A stretch of DNA of 32,406 nt from Cyclobacteriaceae bacterium (GCA_025455465.1 JALOMI010000010.1:1-32406), one strand, 5' to 3'; counted from the first letter of the stretch, positions 16,411 to 27,234 are shown. The notes: generated from the sequence alone by a model not told the origin. A program made the numbers and translations.

Positions 16411-17013
16411 ATGCCAGCACCCTTACAAATCGGTATCACCGGAGGCATTGGCTCAGGTAAGAGTATCGTTTGCCGGATTTTTCAATGTCTTGGAATTGCC
16501 GTATACGATGCCGACAGCCGAGCGAAAGCGGTAATGACCACCGATGGAATAGTAATCGATGAGATCAAAAAAGAATTCGGAGGTTTGTCGTATTATGAGA
16601 ATGGTGCCCTCAACCGGGAGTACCTGGCGAGAACCGTTTTTCATGATCCGGAAAAGCTCAGCAAGCTGAACCAACTGGTACATCCGCGTGTTCATGACGA
16701 CTATAAGCGTTGGCTTGAAAAGCATCAGCACGACCGTTATGTGATCCGTGAAGCAGCCTTATTGTTGGAGACCGGTGCAGACAAGCAACTGAACAGACTG
16801 GTAGTTGTTTATGCGCCTGAGGCGTTGCGCACGGAGCGCACACTAAGGCGTGATCCGCACCGGACTTTTGAACAGGTAAAGGCCATCATGGCACAGCAGT
16901 GGCCTGATGAGGAAAAACTGAAACGGGCCAATGCAGTTATCTACAATGACGATACGCGGTTGGTAATCCCCCAGGTACTGGAATTGCATCGTCAGCTGCT
17001 GGACGGAAATTAA
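16411..17013 (+). CDS. coaE: Dephospho-CoA kinase
   Basis: 200 aa; GITGGIGSGKSIVCRIFQCLGIAVYDADSRAK, HPRVHDDY, EAALLLETGADK. Confidence 0.95.
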   Translation: MPAPLQIGITGGIGSGKSIVCRIFQCLGIAVYDADSRAKAVMTTDGIVIDEIKKEFGGLSYYENGALNREYLARTVFHDPEKLSKLNQLVHPRVHDDYKRWLEKHQHDRYVIREAALLLETGADKQLNRLVVVYAPEALRTERTLRRDPHRTFEQVKAIMAQQWPDEEKLKRANAVIYNDDTRLVIPQVLELHRQLLDGN

Positions 17014-17043
17014 TTGTGAACGCTTACTGCGATAAAAAATAGT

Positions 17044-18111
17044 ATGAAGAAAAAAATCCTGACCATTACTGTTGTTGCAGTGGTTATTTTTCTACTGGCT
17101 TTGCCCAAACTGAATCTGTTCGGTCCGAAAGAATCTGCTGAACAGGCTGCCGATGGCGCACAGGGGCAGATGCGCTTACCGGTTGAAGCCATCATCATCA
17201 AGCCTGAACGACTGGACAATAAGCTGGTCATCACCGGTTCGGTGCTGCCCAACGAATCCCTGGAGGTAAGAAGCGAGATTTCCGGCAAGATTCACCGAAT
17301 CCATTTCCGCGAGGGGAAGCAGGTACGCAAAGGTGAGCTTTTGGTGGAAATCAATGACGATGAACTTGTCGCTCAGGTGGAGAAACAGAAGTATAACCGA
17401 AAGCTGTACGAAGATAACGAGTTCCGCCAGCGTAAACTGCTGGAAAAAGAAGCCATCAGCCAGGAAGAATATGATAACGCTCTAAACCGGCTGAATACCA
17501 CCATTGCTGACATTCGTCTGCTGGAAGCCCAGTTGGCCAAGACGCAAATCCGCGCACCGTTTGACGGTACCATCGGCCTTCGCTTTGTCAGTGAGGGAGC
17601 CTTCATCAATTCGAACACTGTGATTACCACATTGTATAATCTGAGCCCTGCAAAAATTGATTTTTCCATACCGGGACGTTACAGCACACAGATAGCGGCA
17701 GGACGTAAAATATTCTTCACTATTGAAAATGATGACCAGGTATTTGAGGGCGAAGTCTTTGCCATTGAGCCGCAGATTGATGCCAATACCCGCACCTTAA
17801 AAGTTCGCGCAATTGCCGATAACCGCAGGAATCTTTTATTGCCCGGACAGTTCGTACGAGTTGAACTGATTTTACAAACGGTGATGAACGCCTTACTTGT
17901 TCCTTCCGAAGCAGTTGTTCCTGAACTGAATGGTCACAAAGTGTACCTCGTCAGAAATGGAAAAGCAACAGAAGCACCGGTAGAAATAGGTCTCCGCACT
18001 GATCGCAATGTGGAAGTTATTTCAGGAATTAAACCGGGTGATACATTAATTACTACAGGCATGCTGCAAATGCGCAATGGCCTGGGTGTTGCCCTTACCA
18101 AAGTTCAATAA
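17044..18111 (+). CDS. RND efflux periplasmic adaptor (membrane fusion protein)
   Basis: 355 aa; ITGSVLPNESLEVRSEISGKI, QIRAPFDGTIGLRFVSEGAFI, LLVPSEAVVPELNGHKVYLV. Confidence 0.93.
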   Translation: MKKKILTITVVAVVIFLLALPKLNLFGPKESAEQAADGAQGQMRLPVEAIIIKPERLDNKLVITGSVLPNESLEVRSEISGKIHRIHFREGKQVRKGELLVEINDDELVAQVEKQKYNRKLYEDNEFRQRKLLEKEAISQEEYDNALNRLNTTIADIRLLEAQLAKTQIRAPFDGTIGLRFVSEGAFINSNTVITTLYNLSPAKIDFSIPGRYSTQIAAGRKIFFTIENDDQVFEGEVFAIEPQIDANTRTLKVRAIADNRRNLLLPGQFVRVELILQTVMNALLVPSEAVVPELNGHKVYLVRNGKATEAPVEIGLRTDRNVEVISGIKPGDTLITTGMLQMRNGLGVALTKVQ

Positions 18112-18128
18112 AACTAACCCCGCAGAGT

Positions 18129-21100
18129 ATGGCAAGTTTATCGAACATCAGCATTAACCGGCCGGTACTCGCGATTGTCATGTCGCTGGTGATCGTGCTG
18201 TTTGGTGTTATTGGTTTTACCTACCTGGGAGTTCGTGAAGTTCCGAGCGTTGACCCTCCGGTGATTACCGTTCAAACCAACTATGTTGGCGCTAATGCTG
18301 ACGTAATGGAGTCGCAAATTACTGAACCGTTGGAAGACGCGATCAACGGAATTTCAGGGATACGTATGATCACTTCCTCCAGCCGTGAAGGCCGAAGCAA
18401 TATTACGGTTGAATTCGAACTGGGTGTTGATCTGGAGGCTGCAGCCAATGATGTGCGCGATAAAGTTTCCGGTGCAATCAGGAATCTGCCGCCTGATGTT
18501 GATCCTCCGGTGGTATCCAAAGCAGATGCAGATTCCAGTCCGATTATTTTCTTCTCTGTAGTGAGCGATAAGCGCGATCTTTTGGAATTGTCGCGTATTG
18601 CCGAGATCTATTTCAAGGAACGTCTTCAGACCATTCCCGGAGTAAGTGTGGTTAACATCTGGGGACAGCGCAGGTACTCTATGCGCTTATGGATGGATCC
18701 TATCCGGCTGGCCTCCCTGAAACTGGCACCTTCGGATGTTCTTCAGGCCCTGAACCGGGAGAATGTTGAATTGCCGTCAGGGCGGGTGGAAGGACAAGCA
18801 ACTGAGTTGACCGTTCGAACAGTAGGGCGCCTGGTAACCGAGGAAGATTTCAATAATCTGATCATCAAAGAAGACGGAGATAATATCGTCCGCTTCAGCG
18901 ATGTAGGTTACGCCAAATTAGGCGCAGAAAACGACCGTACCATTTTGCGCAGGGATGGAATACCCAGCGTAGCGTTAGCCATTGTTGCGCAGCCAGGGGC
19001 CAATAATATTGATATTGCCGACCGCATGTATGCCCGTCTGGAGCAGATCAAACGTGATCTCCCTCCGGATGTAAGTGTTATGTTAAGTTATGATTCAACC
19101 CAGTACATCAGGGCATCCATTCGCGAAGTGCAGGAAACAATTTTAATGGCGTTCATCCTGGTGTTGTCGATCATCTTCATTTTTCTGCGTGACTGGCGCA
19201 CCACACTCATACCCGTAGTTACTATTCCCATTTCCCTCATCGGTACCTTTTTCCTCATGTACTTGCTGGGATTTACCATCAATGTGCTCACTTTGCTGGG
19301 AATTGTTTTGGCGATCGGTCTGGTGGTTGACGATGCCATTGTGGTGCTGGAAAACATTTACTCGAAGATTGAAGATGGCGAAGAGCCACAAACTGCGGCT
19401 AAGCGCGGGGCCACTGAAATTTACTTTGCGGTCATCTCAACCACCATCGCTGTTGTTGCCGTATTTCTGCCGGTAATCTTTCTGCAAGGTCTTACCGGAA
19501 AACTCTTCCGTGAATTCGGTCTCGTGGTTGCCGGTGCGGTCGTGATATCTTCCTTTGTGTCGCTCTCGCTTACTCCGATGATGTGTTCGCGCATCCTGAA
19601 GCGAAGAGCAAAGCAACCCTGGCTTTATACAGTAACCGAGCCGTTTTTCAATTGGCTGAATGAAGTCTACGCAAGTTCCCTGAGGGGATTTATGAAAAGA
19701 CGCTGGCTGGCCTTTGTGATTATTGCTGTTTCAGCAGTATTTATCTACTGGTTGGGTGCAAGCCTGCCCACTGAACTGGCGCCCATGGAAGACCGCGGAG
19801 AATTCAGGCTGCAGATGCAGGCAGCGGAAGGGGCTACCTATGAATACATGGATAGTTATGTGTATTCCATTACTGATTCTATTCGCAGAGGCTGGATTCC
19901 GGAAAGTGCCGGGCTTATCAGTGTAACTGCGCCTGGCTTTTCAGGGGGAGGTGTAAACTCAGGATTTGTTCGTGTTCTTCTGACCGATGCCCAGCAACGT
20001 CAACGCTCCCAGCAGGATATTGCCGATGACGTTACATCCCGTGTACGTGGTATGACCGGTGTGCGTACCTTTATATCACAACCGCAAACCATTGGCGATC
20101 GCAGGGGAGGTCTCCCGGTTCAGTTTGTCATTCAGGCAGCTGAACTTGAAAAACTTAAAACTGTATTGCCGGAGTTTGTGCAGAAGGCTTCGGCCAGTCC
20201 GAAGTTCACCTTCGTTGATCTTGACCTGAAGTTCAACAAGCCGGAAATCAACATCTCCATTAACCGCGATAAGGCACGAACACTTGGTGTAAATGTATTT
20301 GATATCGCACAAACCCTGCAGCTTGGTCTGAGCGGATCGCGTTTCGGTAACTTTATCATGGATGGCAAACAGTACCAGATCATCGGCCAGGTGGAGCGAC
20401 ATAATCGTAATGAACCGCTTGATCTGAAAACATTGTATGTGAAAAACCGAAGGGGTGAACTGATCCAGCTGGACAACCTTGTTACCATTTCAGAGATGAG
20501 CAGTCCGCCACAATTGTATCGGTTTAACCGGTACTCTTCTGCGAAGGTGAGTGCGCAATTGGCAAAAGGTGTTTCGCTCGGTGAAGGTATTGAAGAAATG
20601 AGACGCATTGCCGATGAGGTGCTGGATGAAAGTTACAGCACCAGCCTGGACGGAACTTCCCGTGAATTTGCCGAGAGTTCTTCCACCATCTATCAGGCCT
20701 TCCTCATCGCGCTGGCCATTATTTACCTGGTGCTTGCCGGCCAGTTTGAAAGCTTCCGCGATCCGTTTATTATCATGTTTACCGTACCGCTGGCACTGGC
20801 AGGCGCCTTATTGTCATTGTGGTATTTTGATCAGACACTGAATGTGTTCAGTCAGATAGGGATTATTATGCTGATTGGTTTAGTGACCAAGAACGGTATC
20901 CTGATCGTGGAATTTGCCAATCAGCGCAAGGAGCAGGGTATGAAAAAACTGGATGCAGTAATTAATGCAGCGGAGTCACGCTTCCGTCCGATTCTGATGA
21001 CCAGCATGTCGACCGTGCTGGGTATTCTTCCGATTGCATTGGCGTTGGGTGCCGGATCTGAAAGCCGCGTATCCATGGGTATTGCGGTTATTGGCGGACT

Positions 21101-21188
21101 GGTGTTTGCCACCGTGCTGACGTTATACGTTATCCCTTCCATCTATTCCTATTTCAGCAGTAAAGAAGGACGTGTTATCATTGACTAG
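18129..21188 (+). CDS. RND efflux permease (AcrB/MexF-like, HAE1 type)
   Basis: 1019 aa; SINRPVLAIVMSLVIVLFGVIGFTYLGVREVPSVDPP, GIVLAIGLVVDDAIVVLENIY, LIGLVTKNGILIVEFANQRKEQG. Confidence 0.96.
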   Translation: MASLSNISINRPVLAIVMSLVIVLFGVIGFTYLGVREVPSVDPPVITVQTNYVGANADVMESQITEPLEDAINGISGIRMITSSSREGRSNITVEFELGVDLEAAANDVRDKVSGAIRNLPPDVDPPVVSKADADSSPIIFFSVVSDKRDLLELSRIAEIYFKERLQTIPGVSVVNIWGQRRYSMRLWMDPIRLASLKLAPSDVLQALNRENVELPSGRVEGQATELTVRTVGRLVTEEDFNNLIIKEDGDNIVRFSDVGYAKLGAENDRTILRRDGIPSVALAIVAQPGANNIDIADRMYARLEQIKRDLPPDVSVMLSYDSTQYIRASIREVQETILMAFILVLSIIFIFLRDWRTTLIPVVTIPISLIGTFFLMYLLGFTINVLTLLGIVLAIGLVVDDAIVVLENIYSKIEDGEEPQTAAKRGATEIYFAVISTTIAVVAVFLPVIFLQGLTGKLFREFGLVVAGAVVISSFVSLSLTPMMCSRILKRRAKQPWLYTVTEPFFNWLNEVYASSLRGFMKRRWLAFVIIAVSAVFIYWLGASLPTELAPMEDRGEFRLQMQAAEGATYEYMDSYVYSITDSIRRGWIPESAGLISVTAPGFSGGGVNSGFVRVLLTDAQQRQRSQQDIADDVTSRVRGMTGVRTFISQPQTIGDRRGGLPVQFVIQAAELEKLKTVLPEFVQKASASPKFTFVDLDLKFNKPEINISINRDKARTLGVNVFDIAQTLQLGLSGSRFGNFIMDGKQYQIIGQVERHNRNEPLDLKTLYVKNRRGELIQLDNLVTISEMSSPPQLYRFNRYSSAKVSAQLAKGVSLGEGIEEMRRIADEVLDESYSTSLDGTSREFAESSSTIYQAFLIALAIIYLVLAGQFESFRDPFIIMFTVPLALAGALLSLWYFDQTLNVFSQIGIIMLIGLVTKNGILIVEFANQRKEQGMKKLDAVINAAESRFRPILMTSMSTVLGILPIALALGAGSESRVSMGIAVIGGLVFATVLTLYVIPSIYSYFSSKEGRVIID

Positions 21189-21192
21189 TGCT

Positions 21193-22620
21193 ATGAGGTA
21201 TATTCTTACGATGGCCGTTTTACTGGCCTATTCATCGGTGATCAGGGCACAGGAACCTTTGAGTCTTGCACGCGCCATTGAACTGGGCCTGCAAAATAAT
21301 TTTGATGTTCAGATTCAGCAGCTGGAGATAGAGATTGCCTCCGAAAACAATACGTGGGGCGTGGCCGGTGCCCTGCCATCCATAAACCTGTTAAGCAACT
21401 TCAATAACAACGTTACCTACCGAAAGCCGGCTAACCCATTTGCTGTACCAGGCCGGAATATTTCAGACAACCTCAACGGACAGTTGGATGTTCAATTCGT
21501 ACTCTTTGACGGCTACTTTATTCGTGTTTCCAAGCGCAGGCTCGAACAACTCGAACAACTGAGCTATGGCAATGCCACATTGGTCATCGAGAGCACGATT
21601 CAGGCAATTATTCTCCAGTATTACCAGGCTTTGATGGAGCGCGAGCGTGTGGAAGTGCGCAGGCGTGTGATGGAATTTTCACGCGAACGGTACGGTTATG
21701 TCAAGCTGCGTAAAGAACTGGGCGGTGCCATCACCTTCGATGTGCTGCAGGCACAAAATGACTACCTCACCGATTCGACTAATTTTCTTTTATCTGAACA
21801 GGTCTACCGCAACGCGTTCAGAGACCTCAACCTGCTTATTAATGAACCGATCAACAATGTTTATATACTGACAGACTCCTTATCCTATTTTGATGAGAGC
21901 TACGCCATGGATGATTTAAAGGCGAAGATGTCTTCTACGAATACCAACCTGCGTAACCAGTATATCAGCCAGGAGTTGGTTCGGCTAAATACGCGGGCAG
22001 CCATGGCCGACCGTTATCCAACGATTGCGTTCAATATGGGTGCAACAGGTTCATTGGACTGGCTCAATGCCAATTTCGGATCGAATACGGGTCCTGAAGT
22101 GACCAACACAGTAGGCTTTGTCAATGGTAACCCGAATTTTCCGGTAACGAATACAGTACCCTCCCGCATCCTGGTAAACCAGACCAATGATGGTCATTCC
22201 TACGGTGCCTATGGCAACTTTTCCTTGCGTTACACATTATTCAATGGCGGTCAAATCACACGGAATATTGAAAATGCCAAAATCCGGGAGCGCATTGCGC
22301 AGCTGGATGTTGATCAGCTGAAGCTGTCATTGGAAAACGACTTATATATAACGTACGAGAACTATAACTTACTGCGGCAGCTGGTGGAGATCGCCAACAT
22401 CAAACTGAAGGCAGCTGAACTGAACCTGGAGTTGGGAAATGAGCGGTATAAAAACGGAGCGCTTAGCGCGATCGACCTGCGCATTGTACAGGAGGCCTAC
22501 CAGAATGCGGCCCTTGAAAATTACCTGGCTATCTATTCCGTGCTGGCCCGCAAAACCGATCTGATCAGACTAACCGGTGGCCTGGTGGACGAATTCAATG
22601 CCCGGCCCCAAAAGCCCTAG
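21193..22620 (+). CDS. TolC family outer membrane efflux protein
   Basis: SLARAIELGLQNNFDVQIQQLEIEIA N-terminus, two OEP repeats, C-terminal YKNGALSAIDLRIVQEAYQNAALENYLA. Start at MRYILTMAVL (21193) preferred over the upstream in-frame start at 21172. Confidence 0.93.
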   Translation: MRYILTMAVLLAYSSVIRAQEPLSLARAIELGLQNNFDVQIQQLEIEIASENNTWGVAGALPSINLLSNFNNNVTYRKPANPFAVPGRNISDNLNGQLDVQFVLFDGYFIRVSKRRLEQLEQLSYGNATLVIESTIQAIILQYYQALMERERVEVRRRVMEFSRERYGYVKLRKELGGAITFDVLQAQNDYLTDSTNFLLSEQVYRNAFRDLNLLINEPINNVYILTDSLSYFDESYAMDDLKAKMSSTNTNLRNQYISQELVRLNTRAAMADRYPTIAFNMGATGSLDWLNANFGSNTGPEVTNTVGFVNGNPNFPVTNTVPSRILVNQTNDGHSYGAYGNFSLRYTLFNGGQITRNIENAKIRERIAQLDVDQLKLSLENDLYITYENYNLLRQLVEIANIKLKAAELNLELGNERYKNGALSAIDLRIVQEAYQNAALENYLAIYSVLARKTDLIRLTGGLVDEFNARPQKP

Positions 22621-22626
22621 CCCGGA

Positions 22627-23400
22627 TCAAGGCTGAGCTTCTTCTACCGGCTCGGTACTGGTAATCCAGAAATTATTGTATCCCTCACCCACCTGGATAC
22701 CCAGCCTGCCGATAGCCAGCAGTTCGAGAATAGCCAGGAAATTGAAGATCAGGGCAATTCGGGTTTTATAGGTTTCTACGATATCGACAAAGGAAATCCG
22801 CTTTTTGGTGGATACTTCGCTCAGCAGGTAGTTTTTCTGTTCTTCGATCGTGTACGGATATTGAATCACCTGGTGAACGGGTTTGTTTTTAACTGCTTCA
22901 AACCGCTTCAACACCTTTTCAAAAACGTTCATCAGCTTAAAGAGGTCAACATCCTGCAATTCGGCTTCCACGTTGCTGCTTTCGGCCAGCGCTTTGATTT
23001 CCTTTATCAGGTTACCCCGCTTCTCCTTCATTAATTCGGTTTCCTCCATTTTTTGCAGCGTTTCAACCACTGATTTGTACTTTTTGTACTCCAGTAAGTG
23101 TTTTACCAATTCTTCACGCGGGTCTATTTCATTGCCTTGTTCATCCAGTTGCGGGCGTGGTAGCAGCATTTTTGACTTGATGCGCATGAGGGTAGCTGCC
23201 ACCAGGATGAATTCGCTGGCTACTTCCACATTCAGCGTGTCCAGGTGATGCAGGTAATCGAGAAAATCGTTGGTGATTTTTGCAATAGGGATATCATAAA
23301 TATCCAGTTCATCGCGTTCAATGAAAAACAGCAACAGGTCGAACGGTCCTTCAAAAAGAGGAAGTTTTACCTCAAAATTTTCGTTGGTGGCAGTGGTCAT
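22627..23400 (-). CDS. scpA: Segregation and condensation protein A
   Basis: FEVKLPLFEGPFDLLLFFIERDELDIYDIPIAKITNDFLDYLHHLDTLNVEVASEFILVAATLMRIKSKMLLPRP. The track ORF runs to 23541, but M at 23400 (MTTATNENF) is the likely start. Confidence 0.93.
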   Translation of the reverse strand: MTTATNENFEVKLPLFEGPFDLLLFFIERDELDIYDIPIAKITNDFLDYLHHLDTLNVEVASEFILVAATLMRIKSKMLLPRPQLDEQGNEIDPREELVKHLLEYKKYKSVVETLQKMEETELMKEKRGNLIKEIKALAESSNVEAELQDVDLFKLMNVFEKVLKRFEAVKNKPVHQVIQYPYTIEEQKNYLLSEVSTKKRISFVDIVETYKTRIALIFNFLAILELLAIGRLGIQVGEGYNNFWITSTEPVEEAQP

Positions 23401-23577
23401 AACTGCGGCAAAGGTATTTGAAATTAGCGGTATCTGTACCGTAATGGGTGGGTTTAAAGGCCTTCTTGATGAAGGATGACCTGAATTGTTTAGTTTTACA
23501 GGCTTCCCGGACGGCAGCAGCTTAAACAAAAGACCCGGCAACGTGTTTTTTTCACATATTAAAGCCTTTACCTCAGC

Positions 23578-25503
23578 ATGTTAATTACTCCCGGCCCGCT
23601 TCTGTCAAAAATCAACACCCCTGATGATGTTCGTAAGTTAGACCAGCCGCAATTGGTTCAATTGTGTGACGAACTCAGGCATTTCATTATCGATAATGTA
23701 TCCGTGTATGGCGGGCATTTTGGTGCCAGCCTGGGGGTGGTTGAATTAACAGTTGCTCTGCACTATGTTTTTCAAACACCGACAGATCAACTGGTTTGGG
23801 ATGTTGGACACCAGGCCTATGGTCATAAAATTCTTACCGGCCGCAAAGATGTTTTTCATACTAACCGTTTCTATAAAGGCATTTCAGGTTTCCCCAAGCG
23901 AAGCGAAAGTATTTACGACACCTTTGGTGTAGGTCATTCTTCTACCTCCGTATCGGCTGCATTAGGGATGGCGGTAGCCTCTAAGTATTTGAACCTTCAT
24001 GATAAGCAGCACATAGCCGTGATCGGTGACGGAGCACTTACCGGAGGTATTGCCTTTGAAGGCCTCAATCATGCCGGAGTCTCCGATTCCAATGTCCTCA
24101 TCATTCTGAACGACAACTGCATGTCCATCGACCCGAATGTGGGGGCACTGAAGGATTACCTGACGGATATTACCACATCGCGGACGTACAATAAACTGAA
24201 GGACGAGGTTTGGAACCTGCTGGGCAAACTCTCAACGTTCGGAAAAAACGCTCAGGAAATTGTATCAAAGGTTGAGAATGCAGTTAAGTCTGCAGTGTTG
24301 AGTCAAAGCAATCTTTTTGAGTCGCTGAACCTGCGATATTTCGGTCCGGTTGACGGGCATGATGTAGACCACCTGGTGCATGTGTTGAATGACCTGAAGA
24401 ACATCAAGGGTCCGAAAATTCTGCATTGTGTAACGGTGAAAGGCAAAGGCTATGCCCCTGCTGAAAAGGGTAACGCTACTACGTGGCATGCACCCGGCAC
24501 CTTTGATAAAATTACGGGAGAAATTCACAAAAAAACTTATGATAAGCCGCAGCCGCCCAAGTATCAGGATGTCTTTGGACATACCATGGTTGAGTTAGCC
24601 AAGGCCAACGATAAAATAATTGGTATAACACCGGCCATGCCTTCCGGCTCTTCCATGAATATCATGATGAAGGAAATGCCCGACCGTGCTTTTGATGTTG
24701 GCATCGCGGAACAACATGCAGTAACATTCTCTGCCGGTCTTGCTACCCAGGGACTTATTCCTTTCTGTAACATTTACAGTTCATTCATGCAGCGCGCTTA
24801 TGATCAGGTGGTGCATGACGTCTGCATTCAGAATCTGCCGGTGAACTTCTGTCTCGACCGGGCAGGCTTTGCCGGGGCAGACGGACCAACGCATCATGGC
24901 GCTTACGACATCGCATTTTTCCGGTGCCTGCCCAACATGATTGTTGCGGCCCCAATGAACGAGCAAGAGTTACGCAACCTGATGTATACGGCCTCACTGC
25001 CGCGTAAGGGCCTAGCCTTCTCCATTCGTTACCCACGGGGTCAGGGCGTTATGCCCGAATGGCGCACTATGCTGGAATCTGTAGAAATCGGTAAGGGCAG
25101 AGTGATACGGGAAGGTGAGGAACTCGCTATCCTTACTATTGGTCACATCGGTAACTATGCGGTAGATGTTTGTAATCAACTGGAAAAAGAAGGAATATCC
25201 ATTGGCCATTACGATATGCGCTTTGTGAAGCCGCTGGATGAAGCGCTGCTTCATGAGGTATTCAGGCGTTACAGCAAAATAATTACAGTAGAAGACGGAT
25301 GTATACAGGGGGGCTTTGGCAGTGCCATACTCGAATTCATGGCCGATAACCGGTACCACGCAGAAGTGGTTCGTCTGGGCATCCCCGACCGTATTGTTGA
25401 ACACGGAGAGCAGATTGAACTACACCGTGAGTGTGGATTCGACCCTTACGCGATCCGTCAGGCAGTTATCAGCCTGCTGGCACCGGTAACTAAATCAGTT
25501 TAA
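23578..25503 (+). CDS. dxs: 1-deoxy-D-xylulose-5-phosphate synthase
   Basis: 641 aa; GGHFGASLGVVELTVALHYVF, VWDVGHQAYGHKILTGR, GDGALTGGIAFEGLNHAG, DVGIAEQHAVTFSAGLA, DRAGFAGADGPTHHGAYD. Confidence 0.97.
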   Translation: MLITPGPLLSKINTPDDVRKLDQPQLVQLCDELRHFIIDNVSVYGGHFGASLGVVELTVALHYVFQTPTDQLVWDVGHQAYGHKILTGRKDVFHTNRFYKGISGFPKRSESIYDTFGVGHSSTSVSAALGMAVASKYLNLHDKQHIAVIGDGALTGGIAFEGLNHAGVSDSNVLIILNDNCMSIDPNVGALKDYLTDITTSRTYNKLKDEVWNLLGKLSTFGKNAQEIVSKVENAVKSAVLSQSNLFESLNLRYFGPVDGHDVDHLVHVLNDLKNIKGPKILHCVTVKGKGYAPAEKGNATTWHAPGTFDKITGEIHKKTYDKPQPPKYQDVFGHTMVELAKANDKIIGITPAMPSGSSMNIMMKEMPDRAFDVGIAEQHAVTFSAGLATQGLIPFCNIYSSFMQRAYDQVVHDVCIQNLPVNFCLDRAGFAGADGPTHHGAYDIAFFRCLPNMIVAAPMNEQELRNLMYTASLPRKGLAFSIRYPRGQGVMPEWRTMLESVEIGKGRVIREGEELAILTIGHIGNYAVDVCNQLEKEGISIGHYDMRFVKPLDEALLHEVFRRYSKIITVEDGCIQGGFGSAILEFMADNRYHAEVVRLGIPDRIVEHGEQIELHRECGFDPYAIRQAVISLLAPVTKSV

Positions 25504-25504
25504 G

Positions 25505-26278
25505 TTGATCGGTATCCATCATCAGGAGCGGGGAAAAGGGTACCCCATCATTTTAATTCATGGCTTCTGTGAAAGCCTGGAAATCTGGAATCAGGTTACT
25601 GAGATCCTATCAGTTAATTACCGTGCCGTGGCGATTGACCTGCCCGGATTTGGAAAAAGTAAACCGTTAGCAAGCCCTTTTACTATTGATGATGTTGCCC
25701 AGGCTGTCGGGATTTTTCTAAAGAGCGAATTGGGTATAGAGGAGTGTATCGTCATGGGGCACAGCCTGGGTGGCTACGTAACTCTGGCGCTGGCTGAGCA
25801 GGACCCGAAACTGGTAAAGGCATTCGGCCTCATCCATTCTACCGCCTATGCAGACACTGAAGAGCGCAAAGCAGCCCGGCTAAAAGTGGTGGAGTTTGTA
25901 AAGGCGTATGGCGTAAAGGCTTTTATTGACTCGTTTATACCTCCGCTATTTGCTGACAAGAGCAACCCGCAAATACCTGCAGTTATACAGATGGCAGGAG
26001 ATACATCACTGCAAACCGTAATTGATTACACGCTGGCAATGCGTGGAAGGCCTGATCGTACTGACTTGATATCCAGAACAAACAAGTCCCTATTGTTTCT
26101 GGCCGGAACGGAAGATTCTGTGATACCCGTTGAAACGGTAAACCAGCAGGCTAAGTCAGTCAGCCGTGCAGTCGTTACCGTACTCCAACATGTTGGCCAC
26201 ATGGGAATGATTGAAGCGTCCGAAAAGACAGCACACCACATCGGGGATTTTGCAGCGATGCAAGTAACCGGAGTTTAG
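25505..26278 (+). CDS. Alpha/beta hydrolase
   Basis: 257 aa, TTG start 2 nt after dxs; PIILIHGFCESLEIW, VMGHSLGGYVTLALAE, LFLAGTEDSVIP, HVGHMGMIE. Confidence 0.9.
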   Translation: MIGIHHQERGKGYPIILIHGFCESLEIWNQVTEILSVNYRAVAIDLPGFGKSKPLASPFTIDDVAQAVGIFLKSELGIEECIVMGHSLGGYVTLALAEQDPKLVKAFGLIHSTAYADTEERKAARLKVVEFVKAYGVKAFIDSFIPPLFADKSNPQIPAVIQMAGDTSLQTVIDYTLAMRGRPDRTDLISRTNKSLLFLAGTEDSVIPVETVNQQAKSVSRAVVTVLQHVGHMGMIEASEKTAHHIGDFAAMQVTGV

Positions 26279-26429
26279 GCGAGAACTCTTTACAGGTTAT
26301 TGTTCAGTTTTTTTGTCATTTTCAGGAAAAGTATATTAACTTGTGATGCCTATTGTGTCAAAAGAAAACCGATAGGCATTTATTTAGTACATTCACCAAA
26401 TTAAACCATAACCAAAACCACCCTCACAC

Positions 26430-27176
26430 ATGGAAGAAGTAATGGCGGCTTATGAACCCTGGAACAAGTTAGCACAGAACATTGCCTATGGAAGCTGGGC
26501 GCTCGCACTTTTGATTGTGCTTGGCCACCTGGTAAAGCTGATGACTACAGGCGATCCAAAAGCAAAATACGACTACATCAACCGTTATGAAATACGCAAT
26601 TTGTGGTTCGCCACAATTGTACTCGTTATTGGATGCTGCTTTTATGCGAATTCCTATATCATTGAACTGAACACCATTCTCGTAATTGTGCGCGTGTTTA
26701 CAACAGTTTCAATGGGTCTGATTGCAGCGCTTATTGTACAAAACCTGTTGAAATTCTATTATCCGTTTTACATTGAAAAGCGCTTGAAGGAACTTCGCTA
26801 CCGCCCCAGAATTTCTCCGAAGTCAGGCAAACCCATGCAGCTGCTCAGTGAAGAAGAGGAAGATGCTTACCTGGATGAAGGTATGCAGGCGGAAGAAAAT
26901 GTCTTTTCTGTTGATTATGATGTTTGGAAAGACGAAGCAACTGGCTTCATTAAAATAGAGAAGTATGCAGGGCACCTCCATGCACTGGAATGCCCTGAGT
27001 GTAACTATCAAACGTTTAAGGTTACTAAGGAAGAAATCCTTAAAACACCAACGCCAATGGAAGAAGGCGAACTGATGAAACATTATCAGTGCAGTTATTG
27101 CGGCTATAAGGCAAAGAAGACAGTCACACTGAGATCAGCTGCCTCCAGCAAGTTTGAAGAATCAGCCACTGCCTGA
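26430..27176 (+). CDS. Membrane protein with C-terminal zinc-ribbon-like domain (conserved hypothetical)
   Basis: 248 aa; three TM segments, then C-terminal LECPECNYQTFKV...HYQCSYCGYKAKKTVTL (two CxxC knuckles). Confidence 0.7.
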   Translation: MEEVMAAYEPWNKLAQNIAYGSWALALLIVLGHLVKLMTTGDPKAKYDYINRYEIRNLWFATIVLVIGCCFYANSYIIELNTILVIVRVFTTVSMGLIAALIVQNLLKFYYPFYIEKRLKELRYRPRISPKSGKPMQLLSEEEEDAYLDEGMQAEENVFSVDYDVWKDEATGFIKIEKYAGHLHALECPECNYQTFKVTKEEILKTPTPMEEGELMKHYQCSYCGYKAKKTVTLRSAASSKFEESATA

Positions 27177-27200
27177 TTACAATCGCACAGAGAATCACGC

Positions 27201-27230
27201 AAAAGCCGGTACCTTCGTATCGGCTTTTTT
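27201..27230 (+). terminator. Rho-independent terminator
   Basis: AAAAGCCGGTAC-CTTC-GTATCGGCTTTTTT, a 12-bp stem with one G-U. Confidence 0.85.
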
Positions 27231-27234
27231 ATTG

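Noticed and set aside
21172-21192. Overlap between RND permease and TolC genes
   Set aside because: Caused by an upstream start in the ORF track; MRYILTMAVL at 21193 with a good signal peptide removes the overlap.
26346-26379. ATGCCTAT...ATAGGCAT inverted repeat after the hydrolase as a regulatory element
   Set aside because: 8-bp stem with 18-nt loop and a weak T-rich tail; probably a weak terminator, too little to call.
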